Source of the DNA: an uncultured Ignavibacterium sp.
GTDB lineage: Bacteria > Bacteroidota > Ignavibacteria > Ignavibacteriales > Ignavibacteriaceae
Assembly (NCBI GenBank): GCA_937125135.1
Contig: CAKZLD010000055.1
Location: 1-33,780 of the forward strand
Direction of reading: 5' to 3'
Length of the DNA: 33,780 nt
The notes beneath the pieces are model-generated. The model searched no databases. It worked only from the letters and a program-made list of their open reading frames with translations, and was not told where the DNA came from. Positions 14,184 to 23,596 of this stretch are shown in pieces. Position 1 is the stretch's first letter; every line of letters starts with the position of its first letter. The translations under genes were made by a program, and so were the position numbers.

Positions 14184-15440
14184 ATGGTTAATTTCTATTT
14201 ACTTCTTTTTATTATTTGCGCAAATATCCTAAACGCAAATTCAAAACAAGATTTTGAAAACAAAGTTAGAAATATTCTTTCTAAATTGCCCTCAACTACT
14301 AAAGCAGCAATTTTAATTTACAATCCATTAAATCAGGATACTATAATTAAACAAAATATTTGGGATCAGATGATTCCAGCATCTGTAACTAAACTCTTCA
14401 CTACTGCTGTATCTCTTCAATTATTAGGAAAGGATTTTAAAGTAAAAACGAAACTCATAACCAATGATTATAATATTAAAGATGGAATAATTAACGGAAA
14501 TCTGTACTTAAAAGGTTTTGGTAATCCATTATTTACTTCTACTGATTTAGAAAGTTTCGCTGACAAATTAGTGAGTTCAGGAATTAAAAGAGTAAGTGGT
14601 GATGTTGTTGGAGATGATTCATACTTTGACAACATTTATAGCCGTGAAGACTGGATCGAAGATGAAAGGTCGAATGTTCCTCTTCCACCTATCTCTGCCC
14701 TTGTGTTAGACAGAAATAAGAAAACAATTGTTAAAAAGGTTAAGAAAAAACAACGATATATTCAAATTAATCTTCAAAATCCACCTCTCGAGATTGCTCA
14801 GAAATTTCGTGAAATATTATTGCGAAAAAATATCTCTGTTGATGGAGTAGCCATTTCAGGAATTGCACCTGAAAAAGTATATGATATTGATGAGTCATCT
14901 GTAAAATTAGATGATTTAATATCATACATAAACAAATACAGTGATAACTTTTATGCTGAATGTTTATTCAAAATTCTGGGGGCTGAATTTTCAAAATCGC
15001 AAGGGACATATTTCTTTTCCCAACAAGCAATTAAGGATTTCTTAAAAAAGAATGATATTCCTACATTCGCAACTGAAATAGTTGATGGTTCTGGTATTTC
15101 AAGATTTGATAAAATCACCGCATCTTCTGTCAATTCATTATTGGAAAGAATGTATTTCGATTTAGTAAATTTTGAAAGTTTTTATAATTCGCTGAGTATT
15201 GCCGGTGTTGATGGCACTCTAGGAAACAGAATGAATAGTCACATAAACTTTAGAGGGAAAACCGGAACTTTAAATGGAGTAATCGGTCTTGCTGGTTACT
15301 TAAAAACTGCTGCTGATGATGATTTAATCGTAACTATTTTATTTGAGTACAAGAATGGCAGTTATAATTTCTATAGAAATATTCAGGATGAGATAATAGC
15401 GTCATTAAATGAGTGGTACAAATCATACTCCGCTGAATAA
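14184..15440 (+). CDS. dacB: D-alanyl-D-alanine carboxypeptidase/endopeptidase, PBP4 type (peptidase S13)
   Basis: A 418-residue secreted or periplasmic peptidoglycan hydrolase. Residues 1-19 form a signal peptide ending at NANS. The three penicillin-binding motifs are intact: S67-V-T-K70 (nucleophile serine), S253-D-N255 and K359-T-G361. The large insertion between the first and second motifs (about 90-220) identifies class C type 4 proteins such as E. coli DacB. It trims or opens peptide cross-links in peptidoglycan and would be beta-lactam sensitive. It is somewhat shorter than E. coli DacB (477). Single gene, with its stop inside a terminator hairpin shared with the convergent secG. Confidence 0.93.
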   Translation: MVNFYLLLFIICANILNANSKQDFENKVRNILSKLPSTTKAAILIYNPLNQDTIIKQNIWDQMIPASVTKLFTTAVSLQLLGKDFKVKTKLITNDYNIKDGIINGNLYLKGFGNPLFTSTDLESFADKLVSSGIKRVSGDVVGDDSYFDNIYSREDWIEDERSNVPLPPISALVLDRNKKTIVKKVKKKQRYIQINLQNPPLEIAQKFREILLRKNISVDGVAISGIAPEKVYDIDESSVKLDDLISYINKYSDNFYAECLFKILGAEFSKSQGTYFFSQQAIKDFLKKNDIPTFATEIVDGSGISRFDKITASSVNSLLERMYFDLVNFESFYNSLSIAGVDGTLGNRMNSHINFRGKTGTLNGVIGLAGYLKTAADDDLIVTILFEYKNGSYNFYRNIQDEIIASLNEWYKSYSAE

Positions 15441-15455
15441 GCGAAGTATGATTTT
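15420..15455. terminator. Bidirectional terminator between dacB and secG
   Basis: AAATCATACT (15420-15429) pairs with AGTATGATTT (15445-15454), continued by CGC/GCG after one mismatch, around TGAATAA. T residues lie on both outer flanks in the respective transcripts. The hairpin includes the dacB stop codon. Confidence 0.8.
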
Positions 15456-15460
15456 AAGAA

Positions 15461-15793
15461 TTATTGATTGGGTAAATTCTGTGGTGGTAAAGTTGGTTGC
15501 TTCGGAACTGATGGTCTTCCACTTTCCTGAATTATACTTCTTTGCTCAGTAGTAGTTTGACCCGGCAAAAAGAAAAGATTGATTAGAAGAGCCAAAACTG
15601 CTAAGGTTCCAGCTAACCACCAAGTTGCTTTTGCGAGAAAATCTGCAGTCCTTCGGGTACCGAAAATACTTCCAAGATTACCAGCACCGCCAAACGTACC
15701 AGCTAATCCCCCACCCTTGCTTGCCTGAAGCAAAACAATGATTATAAGAAAAATTGCAATAATTGTAGATAAAGTGACTAATAAAGTGTACAT
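15461..15793 (-). CDS. secG: Protein translocase subunit SecG
   Basis: A 110-residue inner-membrane protein, two transmembrane helices (about 2-22 and 54-74) flanking the conserved cytoplasmic loop with QASKGGGLAGTFGG and FGTRRTADFLAKATWW, the SecG signature. It assists SecYE in protein export. The C-terminal tail is Pro/Gln-rich. It sits downstream of tRNA-Met and tRNA-Glu on the same strand. AGGAG precedes the ATG at about 15803-15807. Confidence 0.96.
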   Translation of the reverse strand: MYTLLVTLSTIIAIFLIIIVLLQASKGGGLAGTFGGAGNLGSIFGTRRTADFLAKATWWLAGTLAVLALLINLFFLPGQTTTEQRSIIQESGRPSVPKQPTLPPQNLPNQ

Positions 15794-15819
15794 ATTTAAT
15801 TTTTCTCCTAATTTAATTG

Positions 15820-15893
15820 TAGCGGGGGAGGGATTCGAACCCCCGACACGTGGATTATGATTCCACTGCTCTAACCTACTGAGCTACCCCGCC
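15820..15893 (-). tRNA. tRNA-Met (anticodon CAT), elongator
   Basis: A 74-nt cloverleaf. Acceptor GGCGGGG pairs with CCCCGCT (G-T at the first pair), discriminator A. The anticodon stem is GTGGA/TCCAC with loop ATCATAA. It has no initiator hallmarks. The acceptor and T arm resemble known bacterial elongator tRNA-Met, for example that of Bacillus subtilis. CCA is not encoded. Confidence 0.92.
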
Positions 15894-15908
15894 ATTTATG
15901 ATTTTAAG

Positions 15909-15982
15909 TAGCGCGTACGGGATTCGAACCCGTGATCTCCGCCTTGAGAGGGCGGCGTCCTAAGCCACTAGACGAACGCGCC
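15909..15982 (-). tRNA. tRNA-Glu (anticodon CTC)
   Basis: A 74-nt cloverleaf. Acceptor GGCGCGT pairs with ACGCGCT, discriminator A. The anticodon stem CCGCC/GGCGG encloses CTCTCAA, giving CTC (reads GAG). T arm ACGGG-TTCGAAT-CCCGT. CCA is not encoded. It lies 15 nt upstream of tRNA-Met in the same direction. Confidence 0.95.
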
Positions 15983-16085
15983 TGTCAATTCTCAATCGTA
16001 AAAGCTGTGTATTATACTTTAAATATTTTTTAGAACTTATTGCTTGTTTCCTTAATGGCTTGACTTATAATTTAATTAAGGTTAC

Positions 16086-16129
16086 TCGCTTAATAATTTT
16101 TGCACCGCAAAAATAAAACTTTTAAGCGA
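16086..16129. repeat. Nested inverted repeat downstream of the EamA gene
   Basis: Outer arms TCGCTTAA (16086-16093) and TTAAGCGA (16122-16129) enclose inner arms TTTTTGC (16097-16103) and GCAAAAA (16107-16113). It could end the minus-strand sugar operon, but there is no clean T tract outside the outer stem. Confidence 0.45.
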
Positions 16130-16154
16130 ATAAAAATAATTCTTTCGATTCACA

Positions 16155-16997
16155 TCATATCTTGAGAAGTATTATAGCAATTATTCCAGTTATAATCGCC
16201 AATATACCGTAATTATTAATTTTTTCTTTCCAAATCAAATAAGCTGTAACTGCTGTAAATACTATTACACCAATATTTAATGTCGGAAAGACTACTATAG
16301 CAGGCAACTGACCAAGCGCCGCTAAAAGAAAATGAATTGATAAAAAATTTGGTAAGCCAAGTATTAGTCCTGTTTTGAATGTGTTAGGTTCGAAAGAGAT
16401 TTTTTGAGTTAAAATTTTTATTAAAGTGTATATAAAGGCAGTAAAAAAAATAACGAATACAAAAGTGCCTTTTTCTTCAGATAAAAAATTTCTTTCGAAT
16501 ATTTTCATTGATAAATCCACGACACCAATGCCAATTAAAAGTAAAATTAAATAAATGTATCCCCTCTTTCCGTGAACATCTAAATTTTTTTGTCTTAATG
16601 AAAGATAGAAAAAATAAAATGTTATAAGTGCAATTAAGAACCCGATGAGCATCGTCAAATCGGGAGATTCACCAAAAAGTAAAATAGAAAACAGAACAGG
16701 AATCAGAACAGATAATCTTGCGCTAACAGTAGCTAAAGCGGTTCCAGCCAAACCTACTGCTTTTGAATAGATGAAAAATGTTTCTGCAAATAAATAACCA
16801 AGAAATAAAGCAAATATTAGTGCCTCAATTGATAAAAATATCTTACCCTTGTACAGTGTAAACAACAATGATAAAATAGATGCAGTTATGTAATTAGCAT
16901 TAATCAGTATTGCAGTATTTGATTTTTTCACATTGCCAAATTTTAAAATTAGTGCAAGACTGCTGGAACAAATAATAGTCAAGAATAGATAAATCAT
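16155..16997 (-). CDS. EamA/DMT-family transporter
   Basis: A 280-residue inner-membrane protein with about ten hydrophobic segments in two halves, the EamA layout (drug/metabolite transporter superfamily). The first half shows AETFFIYSKAVGLAGTALATVSARLSVLIPVLFS, the second LLAALGQLPAIVVFPTLNIGVIVFTAVTAYLIWKEK, each the typical end-of-repeat pattern. It probably exports or imports a small metabolite; substrates in this family cannot be predicted. It follows the sugar transporter gene by 17 nt and appears to be the last gene of that operon. Confidence 0.88.
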   Translation of the reverse strand: MIYLFLTIICSSSLALILKFGNVKKSNTAILINANYITASILSLLFTLYKGKIFLSIEALIFALFLGYLFAETFFIYSKAVGLAGTALATVSARLSVLIPVLFSILLFGESPDLTMLIGFLIALITFYFFYLSLRQKNLDVHGKRGYIYLILLLIGIGVVDLSMKIFERNFLSEEKGTFVFVIFFTAFIYTLIKILTQKISFEPNTFKTGLILGLPNFLSIHFLLAALGQLPAIVVFPTLNIGVIVFTAVTAYLIWKEKINNYGILAIITGIIAIILLKI

Positions 16998-17014
16998 TTT
17001 ATACCTAATTGAAT

Positions 17015-18286
17015 TTAGTGAGAAGAAGGAAATGATTTTTTATTTACAACAATAGATTTCTCCTCTTTGACTAGAAACCAAAGTAATGCTGAGACCAATA
17101 AGGTTACAGAACTAATAATAAAAATCAAACTTTTGTCTTCAGCTTGCTGAATAAAATATCCTAATACCAATGAAACAAATAACTGTGGTAATACAACCGA
17201 AAGATTGAAGATTCCCATAAATAGTCCCATTTTATTTTTGTTCACTTTTTCTGACATAATCGCAAATGGTAAACTAACGATTGCAGCCCATCCTATTCCA
17301 GCAACAGCCATCATACCCCAAAGTAAAAATTTTGTATTCCCTAAAAAAACTATTCCAAAGTAGCTGGCTGACATAAATAAAAGGCTAAATATGTGAGTTT
17401 TAACTCTGCCAATTCTTTCAGTTATCGGCTCTAAAACGAAGGCTGGAAGTAAAGCCCCAACAGCATTTAATACAAGGAATGAAATGGAAAGTATCATACC
17501 TGTTTCATCGTTGTTTGCAGGATTTAATCTTTGCTCAACAAAACCTATCATATAAACAAACATTGTTTGAACACCTATCCACGAAAACGAATGAGCAAAA
17601 AGCAGCTTCAGAAATTGATTCCAGTCTGTTGTTGATTTATTATCTATTATAGATTGTCCAGAGACATTTTGTAATTCTCTTGGTTCTTTAATAAAGAACA
17701 TAGGAATAATTGAAAACGACAAAACAAGAAAGACTCCAAAGTAAATCAAAAAATAATTTCCAAATATTGCTCCGATAGCATAGGCAAGAACTCCAAATGA
17801 ACCTGAAACTGTCTGCATCCAGGTGTATCCTTTAGTTCTTGGAACTCCCTCCGGAGTTACATCTGCAATTATAGAGCGGGTTGGATTAAAAGAAATATTG
17901 ATAGCCAAGTCAAGTGTGAGAGCAACAAAAACTGCCACGATAATTATGTTGCCTATTCCGAGGAAATCATTTATAGCACCAATGTTAGGTAAAGCAAAAA
18001 GCATAAGAGCAGCTAAGGTTCCACCAACTAGAATGAATGGTCGTCTTCTTCCATTCCAAAACCATACATTATCACTAATTAATCCAACTATTGGTTGGCC
18101 AATTATTCCGGCTAAAGGTCCAGCAGCCCAAACAAAACCGATTTCGTGTAAATCAAGATTGTATTGAGTTCTCATCAACCAACTTAATGCTGCAATTTGA
18201 ATTGATAATGCAAAACCCATAGCTGTTGCTGGCAAAGCTAATATTCCATAAAATGTGTTTGTTAGTTTCTTTTGAATTTCCAACAT
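17015..18286 (-). CDS. MFS sugar transporter, SLC45/sucrose-transporter-like
   Basis: A 423-residue, twelve-helix major facilitator protein. The loop between helices 2 and 3 reads DNVWFWNGRRRPF, the GRRRP signature of SUT/SLC45-type disaccharide transporters. A second cytoplasmic motif, ERIGRVKTH, follows helix 8. It starts 8 nt after the stop of the GH13 gene with AGAGGT before the ATG. Together they suggest uptake of maltose or malto-oligosaccharides released from alpha-glucans. The substrate is inferred from context. Confidence 0.85.
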   Translation of the reverse strand: MLEIQKKLTNTFYGILALPATAMGFALSIQIAALSWLMRTQYNLDLHEIGFVWAAGPLAGIIGQPIVGLISDNVWFWNGRRRPFILVGGTLAALMLFALPNIGAINDFLGIGNIIIVAVFVALTLDLAINISFNPTRSIIADVTPEGVPRTKGYTWMQTVSGSFGVLAYAIGAIFGNYFLIYFGVFLVLSFSIIPMFFIKEPRELQNVSGQSIIDNKSTTDWNQFLKLLFAHSFSWIGVQTMFVYMIGFVEQRLNPANNDETGMILSISFLVLNAVGALLPAFVLEPITERIGRVKTHIFSLLFMSASYFGIVFLGNTKFLLWGMMAVAGIGWAAIVSLPFAIMSEKVNKNKMGLFMGIFNLSVVLPQLFVSLVLGYFIQQAEDKSLIFIISSVTLLVSALLWFLVKEEKSIVVNKKSFPSSH

Positions 18287-18294
18287 TTTTACCT

Positions 18295-20127
18295 CTATTT
18301 ATTAAGCAAATAAATATGTGATGATTTTTTAGGAACAATAATTTGATTCTTTTCATCAGGATTAAAAAATTTTTCAGAGATTAAATCAAATAACTTCTTC
18401 TCATCTCCAATAGTTTCTTTGTAATTATTAAGATTTATTTTTTTTTCTTTATCATTTCCATTAATTACTATCATAATTTTTTGTTTATCTGAAATTCTGA
18501 AATAAACATAAATATTGTCAAAAGGATAAAAATGAATAAGTTTTCCTTCTGTCAATGCTTTATTTGTTTTTCTTATATGTAAAAGTTTCTTTGTGAAATT
18601 GAAAATATCTTTCTCTGATTCTGTTCTTCCTTCATCTGTAAAGGCATTTCTTTTATGCTTTGAAAAACCTCCCGGGAAAGGAGTCCTAATACTTCCGTGA
18701 CGGTCATCGCCCACTATTCCAATCTCAGTTCCATAAAGTAATTTGGGAATTCCTCTCGTGGTTAAAAGAATAGTCAAAGCTAATTTTAATTTTTCTAAAT
18801 CTTCGTCTGCAAGATAGAGTCCTCTGCTAATATCGTGATTATCGAAAAAAGTTAAGAGCATATCAGGTTGGTAATATAGATGATCCATCGCTAAGATATT
18901 AAATACTGCATCTAAATTTTTCTTACCAGAAAGAAAATCACGAACAGCATCTGCAAAAGCAAAATCAGTAACTGAAGGAATGTTCGAATTTATTTTACTT
19001 CCGAATTTATTATTTCTTTGATATGCAGCTAAAAATGGTGATTCGCCTGTCCAAACTTCAGCAACAATATTAAAGTTGGGAAATTCTTCAAAAATTCTTT
19101 GAGCCCACTCTGACATATAATATTGGTCAACATAAGGATAAGTATCTTCTCTTATTCCATCTATACCGAGGTATTCAATCCACCAAATAGTATTTTGAAT
19201 CATGTACTTTTTGAGAAAAGGATTTTTATAATTTAAGTCTGGCATATAATCAGTAAACCAGCCTTCCCAACTTAATCTGACAGATTCACCTGGACTATAA
19301 ATATCGTAGAAAGTCATCTTGTTATGATTGGCAGGATAATGATTACCGAGCTTACCATTTATCCAATTCTCGAACGGCAAATCTTGTATCCACCAATGAT
19401 TTATTCCAACATGATTTGAAACGTGATCCATTATTATTTTAAGATTCTTTTGATGGGCTTCATCAACAAGTTTTTTATAAAGTTCATTACTACCGAAACG
19501 AGGATCAATTTTATATAAATCTGTTGCAGCATAACCGTGATAACTCATATACATATTATTTTCAAGCATCGGAGTTATCCATAAAGCAGTGATTCCTAAA
19601 TCTTTCAGATAATCTAATTTTGAAATAATTCCTTCAATATCGCCCCCTTTTCTTCCGTCTAAATCTTTCTCGGTGTAATTATCAAGACTATCCCCAATTT
19701 TGTTATTTGAAGGATTTCCATCGCAAAATCTGTCAGCCATTATCAAATATACAACATCTTTTTTGTCAAAGCCCTGATGTCTTGTACCCTTTTGTCTCTT
19801 ATGTAATTTATAAGAAATTGAAGTGTCGGTAGCTCCATAAGAAAAATTAATTTTGAAAGAAAATTCTTGTTCTATTTTTGGTATTAGAATATCAAGAAAG
19901 AGATAGTTTGGGCTTTCTGCTTCATTAATTTTTAGCAATTGAACAAATTGGTCTTCGATTCTAACCTGAATTTTTGATACTTCATTTCCATAAACTAATA
20001 ATTGTAAAGTATCATTTTTAAATCCAGTCCACCAATTTGGTGGTTCAATTCTTTTAATCCAATTACTCTGGGAATATGTTAAAATGCTTTGTATAAATAG
20101 GATTGTTAAAATCAGTTTTTTCATCAT
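18295..20127 (-). CDS. GH13 alpha-amylase-family enzyme (neopullulanase/cyclomaltodextrinase, SusA-like)
   Basis: A 610-residue enzyme. The ATG at 20127 (AGGAT just upstream) is preferred to a TTG at 20148. Residues 1-20 are a signal peptide (KKLILTILFIQSILTYSQ). Residues about 22-110 look like the N-terminal beta-domain of cyclomaltodextrinases. The (beta/alpha)8 barrel starts at VYLIMADRFCDGNP. All four GH13 regions are visible: DHVSNH, GIREDTYPY (nucleophile Asp), EVWTG (acid/base Glu) and FFDNHD. It hydrolyses alpha-1,4 (and perhaps alpha-1,6) linkages in cyclodextrins, pullulan or maltodextrins, probably in the periplasm. Length and organisation are like Bacteroides SusA. It is first in an operon with a sugar transporter and an EamA protein. 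Confidence 0.92.
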   Translation of the reverse strand: MMKKLILTILFIQSILTYSQSNWIKRIEPPNWWTGFKNDTLQLLVYGNEVSKIQVRIEDQFVQLLKINEAESPNYLFLDILIPKIEQEFSFKINFSYGATDTSISYKLHKRQKGTRHQGFDKKDVVYLIMADRFCDGNPSNNKIGDSLDNYTEKDLDGRKGGDIEGIISKLDYLKDLGITALWITPMLENNMYMSYHGYAATDLYKIDPRFGSNELYKKLVDEAHQKNLKIIMDHVSNHVGINHWWIQDLPFENWINGKLGNHYPANHNKMTFYDIYSPGESVRLSWEGWFTDYMPDLNYKNPFLKKYMIQNTIWWIEYLGIDGIREDTYPYVDQYYMSEWAQRIFEEFPNFNIVAEVWTGESPFLAAYQRNNKFGSKINSNIPSVTDFAFADAVRDFLSGKKNLDAVFNILAMDHLYYQPDMLLTFFDNHDISRGLYLADEDLEKLKLALTILLTTRGIPKLLYGTEIGIVGDDRHGSIRTPFPGGFSKHKRNAFTDEGRTESEKDIFNFTKKLLHIRKTNKALTEGKLIHFYPFDNIYVYFRISDKQKIMIVINGNDKEKKINLNNYKETIGDEKKLFDLISEKFFNPDEKNQIIVPKKSSHIYLLNK

Positions 20128-20434
20128 TATCCTAAATAATTCTTTCAAAGATAGTAAAGAACTTCATTTTAATGTAAATATTAAATTTTATTAGCTAATA
20201 AATTTTTATTTGCATTTTTCATTATTTGATTTATGTCTTTTGAACAAAAATTTTTATAAAATCTTTCTTATTGGCATTCACAATTAATTCTGTATTTATC
20301 TTAATAACAACTTTTACTTTCTTTGGTTTATCTTTCATCTATGTTTTAATATTAAATTTATTTTTATTTAATCTTTTTTTGATAATAAGTTTTCAAACAC
20401 TTAAAATTATTGATAGGAAAAAGACTAAAAAGCA
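20128..20434. other. AT-rich divergent intergenic region
   Basis: About 307 bases between the minus-strand GH13 operon and the plus-strand broken membrane gene. It is very AT-rich and should hold both promoters. Apart from the GH13 ribosome binding site at its left edge I see no convincing promoter, operator or hairpin. Confidence 0.4.
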
Positions 20435-21280
20435 ATGAATTTTTTGAGACTTTTCATAGAATCAATACGGGATAATACTGGATGGCTTTACACAGTAATT
20501 TATCAGAATAAATTCTTCTTCATAGATTTTTGGAGTTTACTTCATTTTTTCAGTGGAATGCTCTGTTTAGCTTTAATCTCATTATTTACTTCAAGAAATA
20601 TTTGGCTAAAACTTTTTTTTGTGTTGTAAATATATGAAATAGTTGAAATATCTCTTTACCTTTTTTCGTTAAATATATTTTTACCAGAGATTATTAAAGA
20701 TCAGATTACCGACATTATCATTGGTTTGTCAGGAGGAATTTTTTATTATTATGTACTAAAATTATCTAAAAATCATACGCTTAATAGTTTTACAAATGTT
20801 GTAACAGCATTTTTAATTTCTTTCATTTGGGTTGGATTTTATAGATACAGGTATAATATAGAAATTTTTAATACACAGGGAATAAATATTTGGGCTTTCT
20901 TCTTATGGTTTTCGAGTGGAGTTATCATTTTATTTCTTTATAGCTTTTTACAAAATCGGAATAGAAATAACATAATTTCGATTACTTATCTCTATGTTAT
21001 TTACTTATCGGTTTTACTTATTTATGAATTTTTAGGTCAATATATTTTATCAATTCACGAAATAAGTAAAGCGAAATCAACAGCATTGATATTTAATTTA
21101 ATTCATGGAACATCCATTTTGCACATTTTTTATCTATGTGCCCCACTAATATTTGTTTTTACTGATAAACTTTTTTATTTAATATTATCTAAAAGTTATA
21201 GTAAGCTACTTAATTCTTTCGAAATTGATAATAGTTTTGCTAGTTTATTTACATCCCGCAAAAATTCATTGTCAAGTTGA
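20435..21280 (+). pseudogene. Membrane protein interrupted by one in-frame TAA stop
   Basis: One reading frame of 282 codons, stop included, runs from ATG 20435 to 21280, interrupted only by TAA at 20627-20629. The downstream part stays in the same frame: the 96 bases from 20630 to 20725 have no stop, and their product (IYEIVEISLYLFSLNIFLPEII) continues the hydrophobic pattern. The full product would have about eight membrane segments. The family is not recognised; the order HFFSG...YE..E....F.....KDQ..D...G..GG resembles small multi-span membrane proteins. Options are a recent nonsense mutation, a sequence error or readthrough. Restarting at TTG 20726 would give only the last 184 residues. 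It lies 45 nt upstream of smpB. Confidence 0.7.
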
Positions 21281-21325
21281 AATAAAACTGCTGGTAAATA
21301 TCACCGATGTAATTAATTTTACGAA

Positions 21326-21790
21326 ATGAATAAGCCAAATTCCGTAGAAGAAAAAAATATTACTGTAAATCGCAAAGCACAGCACGAATATTTTATAATT
21401 CAGACATTCGAAGCGGGCATTGTACTTAAAGGTACTGAAGTTAAATCTCTTCGTGAAGGTAAAGTAAATTTAGTTGATAGCTATGCAACTATTAAAAATG
21501 GAGAAGTTTGGTTATTAAATGCTCATATTAGTGAGTATAAACAAGGTAATATAAATAATCACAATCCAACTAGAGATAGAAAATTATTATTGAATAAAAG
21601 TGAAATCAGAAAGCTCATTGGGAAAATTAAAGAAAAAGGTCTCACTCTTATTCCACTAAGATTATATTTTCTAAAAGGTAAAGTAAAAGTTGAATTAGCT
21701 TTAGCAAAAGGTAAAAAATCTTTTGACAAAAGAGAATCTATTGCTAAAAAAGACTTCCAAAGAGAACAAGAAAGAAGGATAAAATTTTAG
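21326..21790 (+). CDS. smpB: SsrA-binding protein SmpB
   Basis: A 154-residue RNA-binding protein of normal length. It has the SmpB pattern: [35 protein letters not shown], then [17 protein letters not shown], then [33 protein letters not shown] with a basic tail. With tmRNA it rescues stalled ribosomes (trans-translation). No tmRNA gene is seen in the window. It is followed by tyrS 22 nt later in the same direction. Confidence 0.97.
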   Translation: MNKPNSVEEKNITVNRKAQHEYFIIQTFEAGIVLKGTEVKSLREGKVNLVDSYATIKNGEVWLLNAHISEYKQGNINNHNPTRDRKLLLNKSEIRKLIGKIKEKGLTLIPLRLYFLKGKVKVELALAKGKKSFDKRESIAKKDFQREQERRIKF

Positions 21791-21812
21791 AGTTGAAAAA
21801 ATCGGAGAGTAA

Positions 21813-23042
21813 ATGTTGAATAAATTTCCCCCTCTAAATGAACAAATGGATATCATAAAACGAGGCGCTGTTGAGATTATTCCGGAAGATGATTTAGTTA
21901 GAAAAATTGAGAATTCGATTAAAACAGGGAAACCATTAAATGTTAAACTTGGCTGTGATCCAAGCAGGCCAGATTTACATCTCGGACACGCTGTTGTACT
22001 CAGAAAATTAGCGCAGTTTCAAAAATTAGGTCATCAGGCAATTCTTATTATTGGTGACTTCACTGGAATGATTGGTGATCCTTCAGGAAGAAATTCTACA
22101 AGACCAGCCCTATCTCTCGAACAAACCAGAATAAATGGTGAAACTTATTTACAACAGGCTTCAAAAATTCTTGATAGAGAAAAAACTAAAATTGTATATA
22201 ATTCTGATTGGCTATCTAAAATGAATTTTGAAGATGTAATCAAACTATCTTCTAAATACACTGTTGCAAGAATGCTTGAAAGAGATGACTTCACTAAACG
22301 ATATAAATCAGGTGAGCCAATTAGTATGCACGAAATTCTTTATCCTTTAGCTCAAGCAATGGATTCTGTTGCAATTGAAAGTGATGTAGAGCTTGGTGGA
22401 ACTGATCAAAAATTTAATCTGCTTGTTGGAAGAGATATTCAAAGGGAATTTGGTTTAGAACCTCAGGTAATACTGACTATGCCTTTGTTAGTTGGTACTG
22501 ACGGCGTTGAAAAAATGAGTAAGTCATATGATAATTACATTGGGATTTCCGATTCCCCTCAACAGATTTATGGAAGGACATTATCAATCCCTGATAGCTT
22601 AATTTATATTTACTTTGAGCTTGCAACTGATGTGAGTAATGACAAATTAATTGAAGTAAAGAATTATTTATCTGATCCTACAAAAAACCCTCGAGATCTC
22701 AAACGAGAACTTGCAAGGATACTAGTATCAATGTATCATAATTCCAAAGCAGCTATTGAGGCTGAAGAAGAGTTCGATAAAATTTTTATTAAAAAAGAAA
22801 TTCCTGATGAAATTGAAGAAGTTTTTATTGATAATACTGTAGAATTAAATATTTTAGACCTAATTGTTTTTGTAAAATTTGCTTCATCCAAAGGCGAAGC
22901 TAAGAGATTAGTTCAGCAAGGGGGAGTTTCAATTGATGGTGAAAAAATTTCTGATCCCCAATTTATCGTCAAAATAAAATCTGATTTAATCTTAAAAGTA
23001 GGTAAAAGAAAATTTGTTAAACTAAAACTGAAAGGGAAATAA
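21813..23042 (+). CDS. tyrS: Tyrosyl-tRNA synthetase
   Basis: A 409-residue class I aminoacyl-tRNA synthetase. The HIGH motif appears as HLGH in [13 protein letters not shown] (about residue 55), and KMSKS is exact in [11 protein letters not shown] (about 234-238). The C-terminal ~70 residues form an S4 RNA-binding domain ([24 protein letters not shown]). It charges tRNA-Tyr. A GGAG Shine-Dalgarno precedes the ATG. It ends 1 nt before the arginine decarboxylase start, so the two are co-transcribed. Confidence 0.97.
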   Translation: MLNKFPPLNEQMDIIKRGAVEIIPEDDLVRKIENSIKTGKPLNVKLGCDPSRPDLHLGHAVVLRKLAQFQKLGHQAILIIGDFTGMIGDPSGRNSTRPALSLEQTRINGETYLQQASKILDREKTKIVYNSDWLSKMNFEDVIKLSSKYTVARMLERDDFTKRYKSGEPISMHEILYPLAQAMDSVAIESDVELGGTDQKFNLLVGRDIQREFGLEPQVILTMPLLVGTDGVEKMSKSYDNYIGISDSPQQIYGRTLSIPDSLIYIYFELATDVSNDKLIEVKNYLSDPTKNPRDLKRELARILVSMYHNSKAAIEAEEEFDKIFIKKEIPDEIEEVFIDNTVELNILDLIVFVKFASSKGEAKRLVQQGGVSIDGEKISDPQFIVKIKSDLILKVGKRKFVKLKLKGK

Positions 23043-23043
23043 A

Positions 23044-23589
23044 TTGTATCTACCAACTAAAATATTTTTCACAAAAGGTGTTGGAAAACACAAAGAATAT
23101 TTAAGCTCATTTGAGCTTGCTTTAAGAAATGCAAAAATAGAAATATGTAACCTTGTTTCTGTCAGCAGTATTTTTCCAATTGGCTGTAAAAGAATTACCG
23201 TTGAAGAAGGATTAAAATTTATTACTCCTGGACAAATTACTCACTGCGTTATGGCAAGAAACTCAACTAACGAACCCAACAGATTGATAGCCGCTTCCAT
23301 TGGAGTTGCCATTCCTGCTGATTCTAATGCTTATGGTTATTTATCTGAACATCATCCTTATGGACAAACTGAAAAAGTCGCTGGCGAATATGCAGAAGAC
23401 CTTGCAGCAACAATGTTGGCAACAACTTTAGGTGTTGAGTTTGATGCTGACAAAGACTGGAGTGAAAGAGAAAACCTCTACAAAATGTCTGGAAAAATTG
23501 TCAGAACATTTAATATTACTCAATCAGCAGAAGGTGATAAAAACGGTCTTTGGACTACAGTCGTAGCCGCAGGAATATTCTTACCTTAA
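23044..23589 (+). CDS. pdaD: Pyruvoyl-dependent arginine decarboxylase
   Basis: A 181-residue proenzyme beginning at TTG 23044, 1 nt after the tyrS stop. It has the PvlArgDC features: [10 protein letters not shown], where self-cleavage between Ser41 and Ser42 would create the pyruvoyl group, GQITHCVMA, and [21 protein letters not shown]. It converts arginine to agmatine, the first step of polyamine synthesis. The family is known from archaea, Chlamydia and several Bacteroidota-group bacteria. No agmatinase or deiminase gene is next to it, so later steps must be encoded elsewhere. Confidence 0.93.
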   Translation: MYLPTKIFFTKGVGKHKEYLSSFELALRNAKIEICNLVSVSSIFPIGCKRITVEEGLKFITPGQITHCVMARNSTNEPNRLIAASIGVAIPADSNAYGYLSEHHPYGQTEKVAGEYAEDLAATMLATTLGVEFDADKDWSERENLYKMSGKIVRTFNITQSAEGDKNGLWTTVVAAGIFLP

Positions 23590-23596
23590 TTTTTCT

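Noticed and set aside
20726-21280. Independent gene starting at TTG 20726
   Set aside because: The same frame is open back to 20630 and continues from the upstream ORF apart from one stop, so an interrupted gene is more likely.
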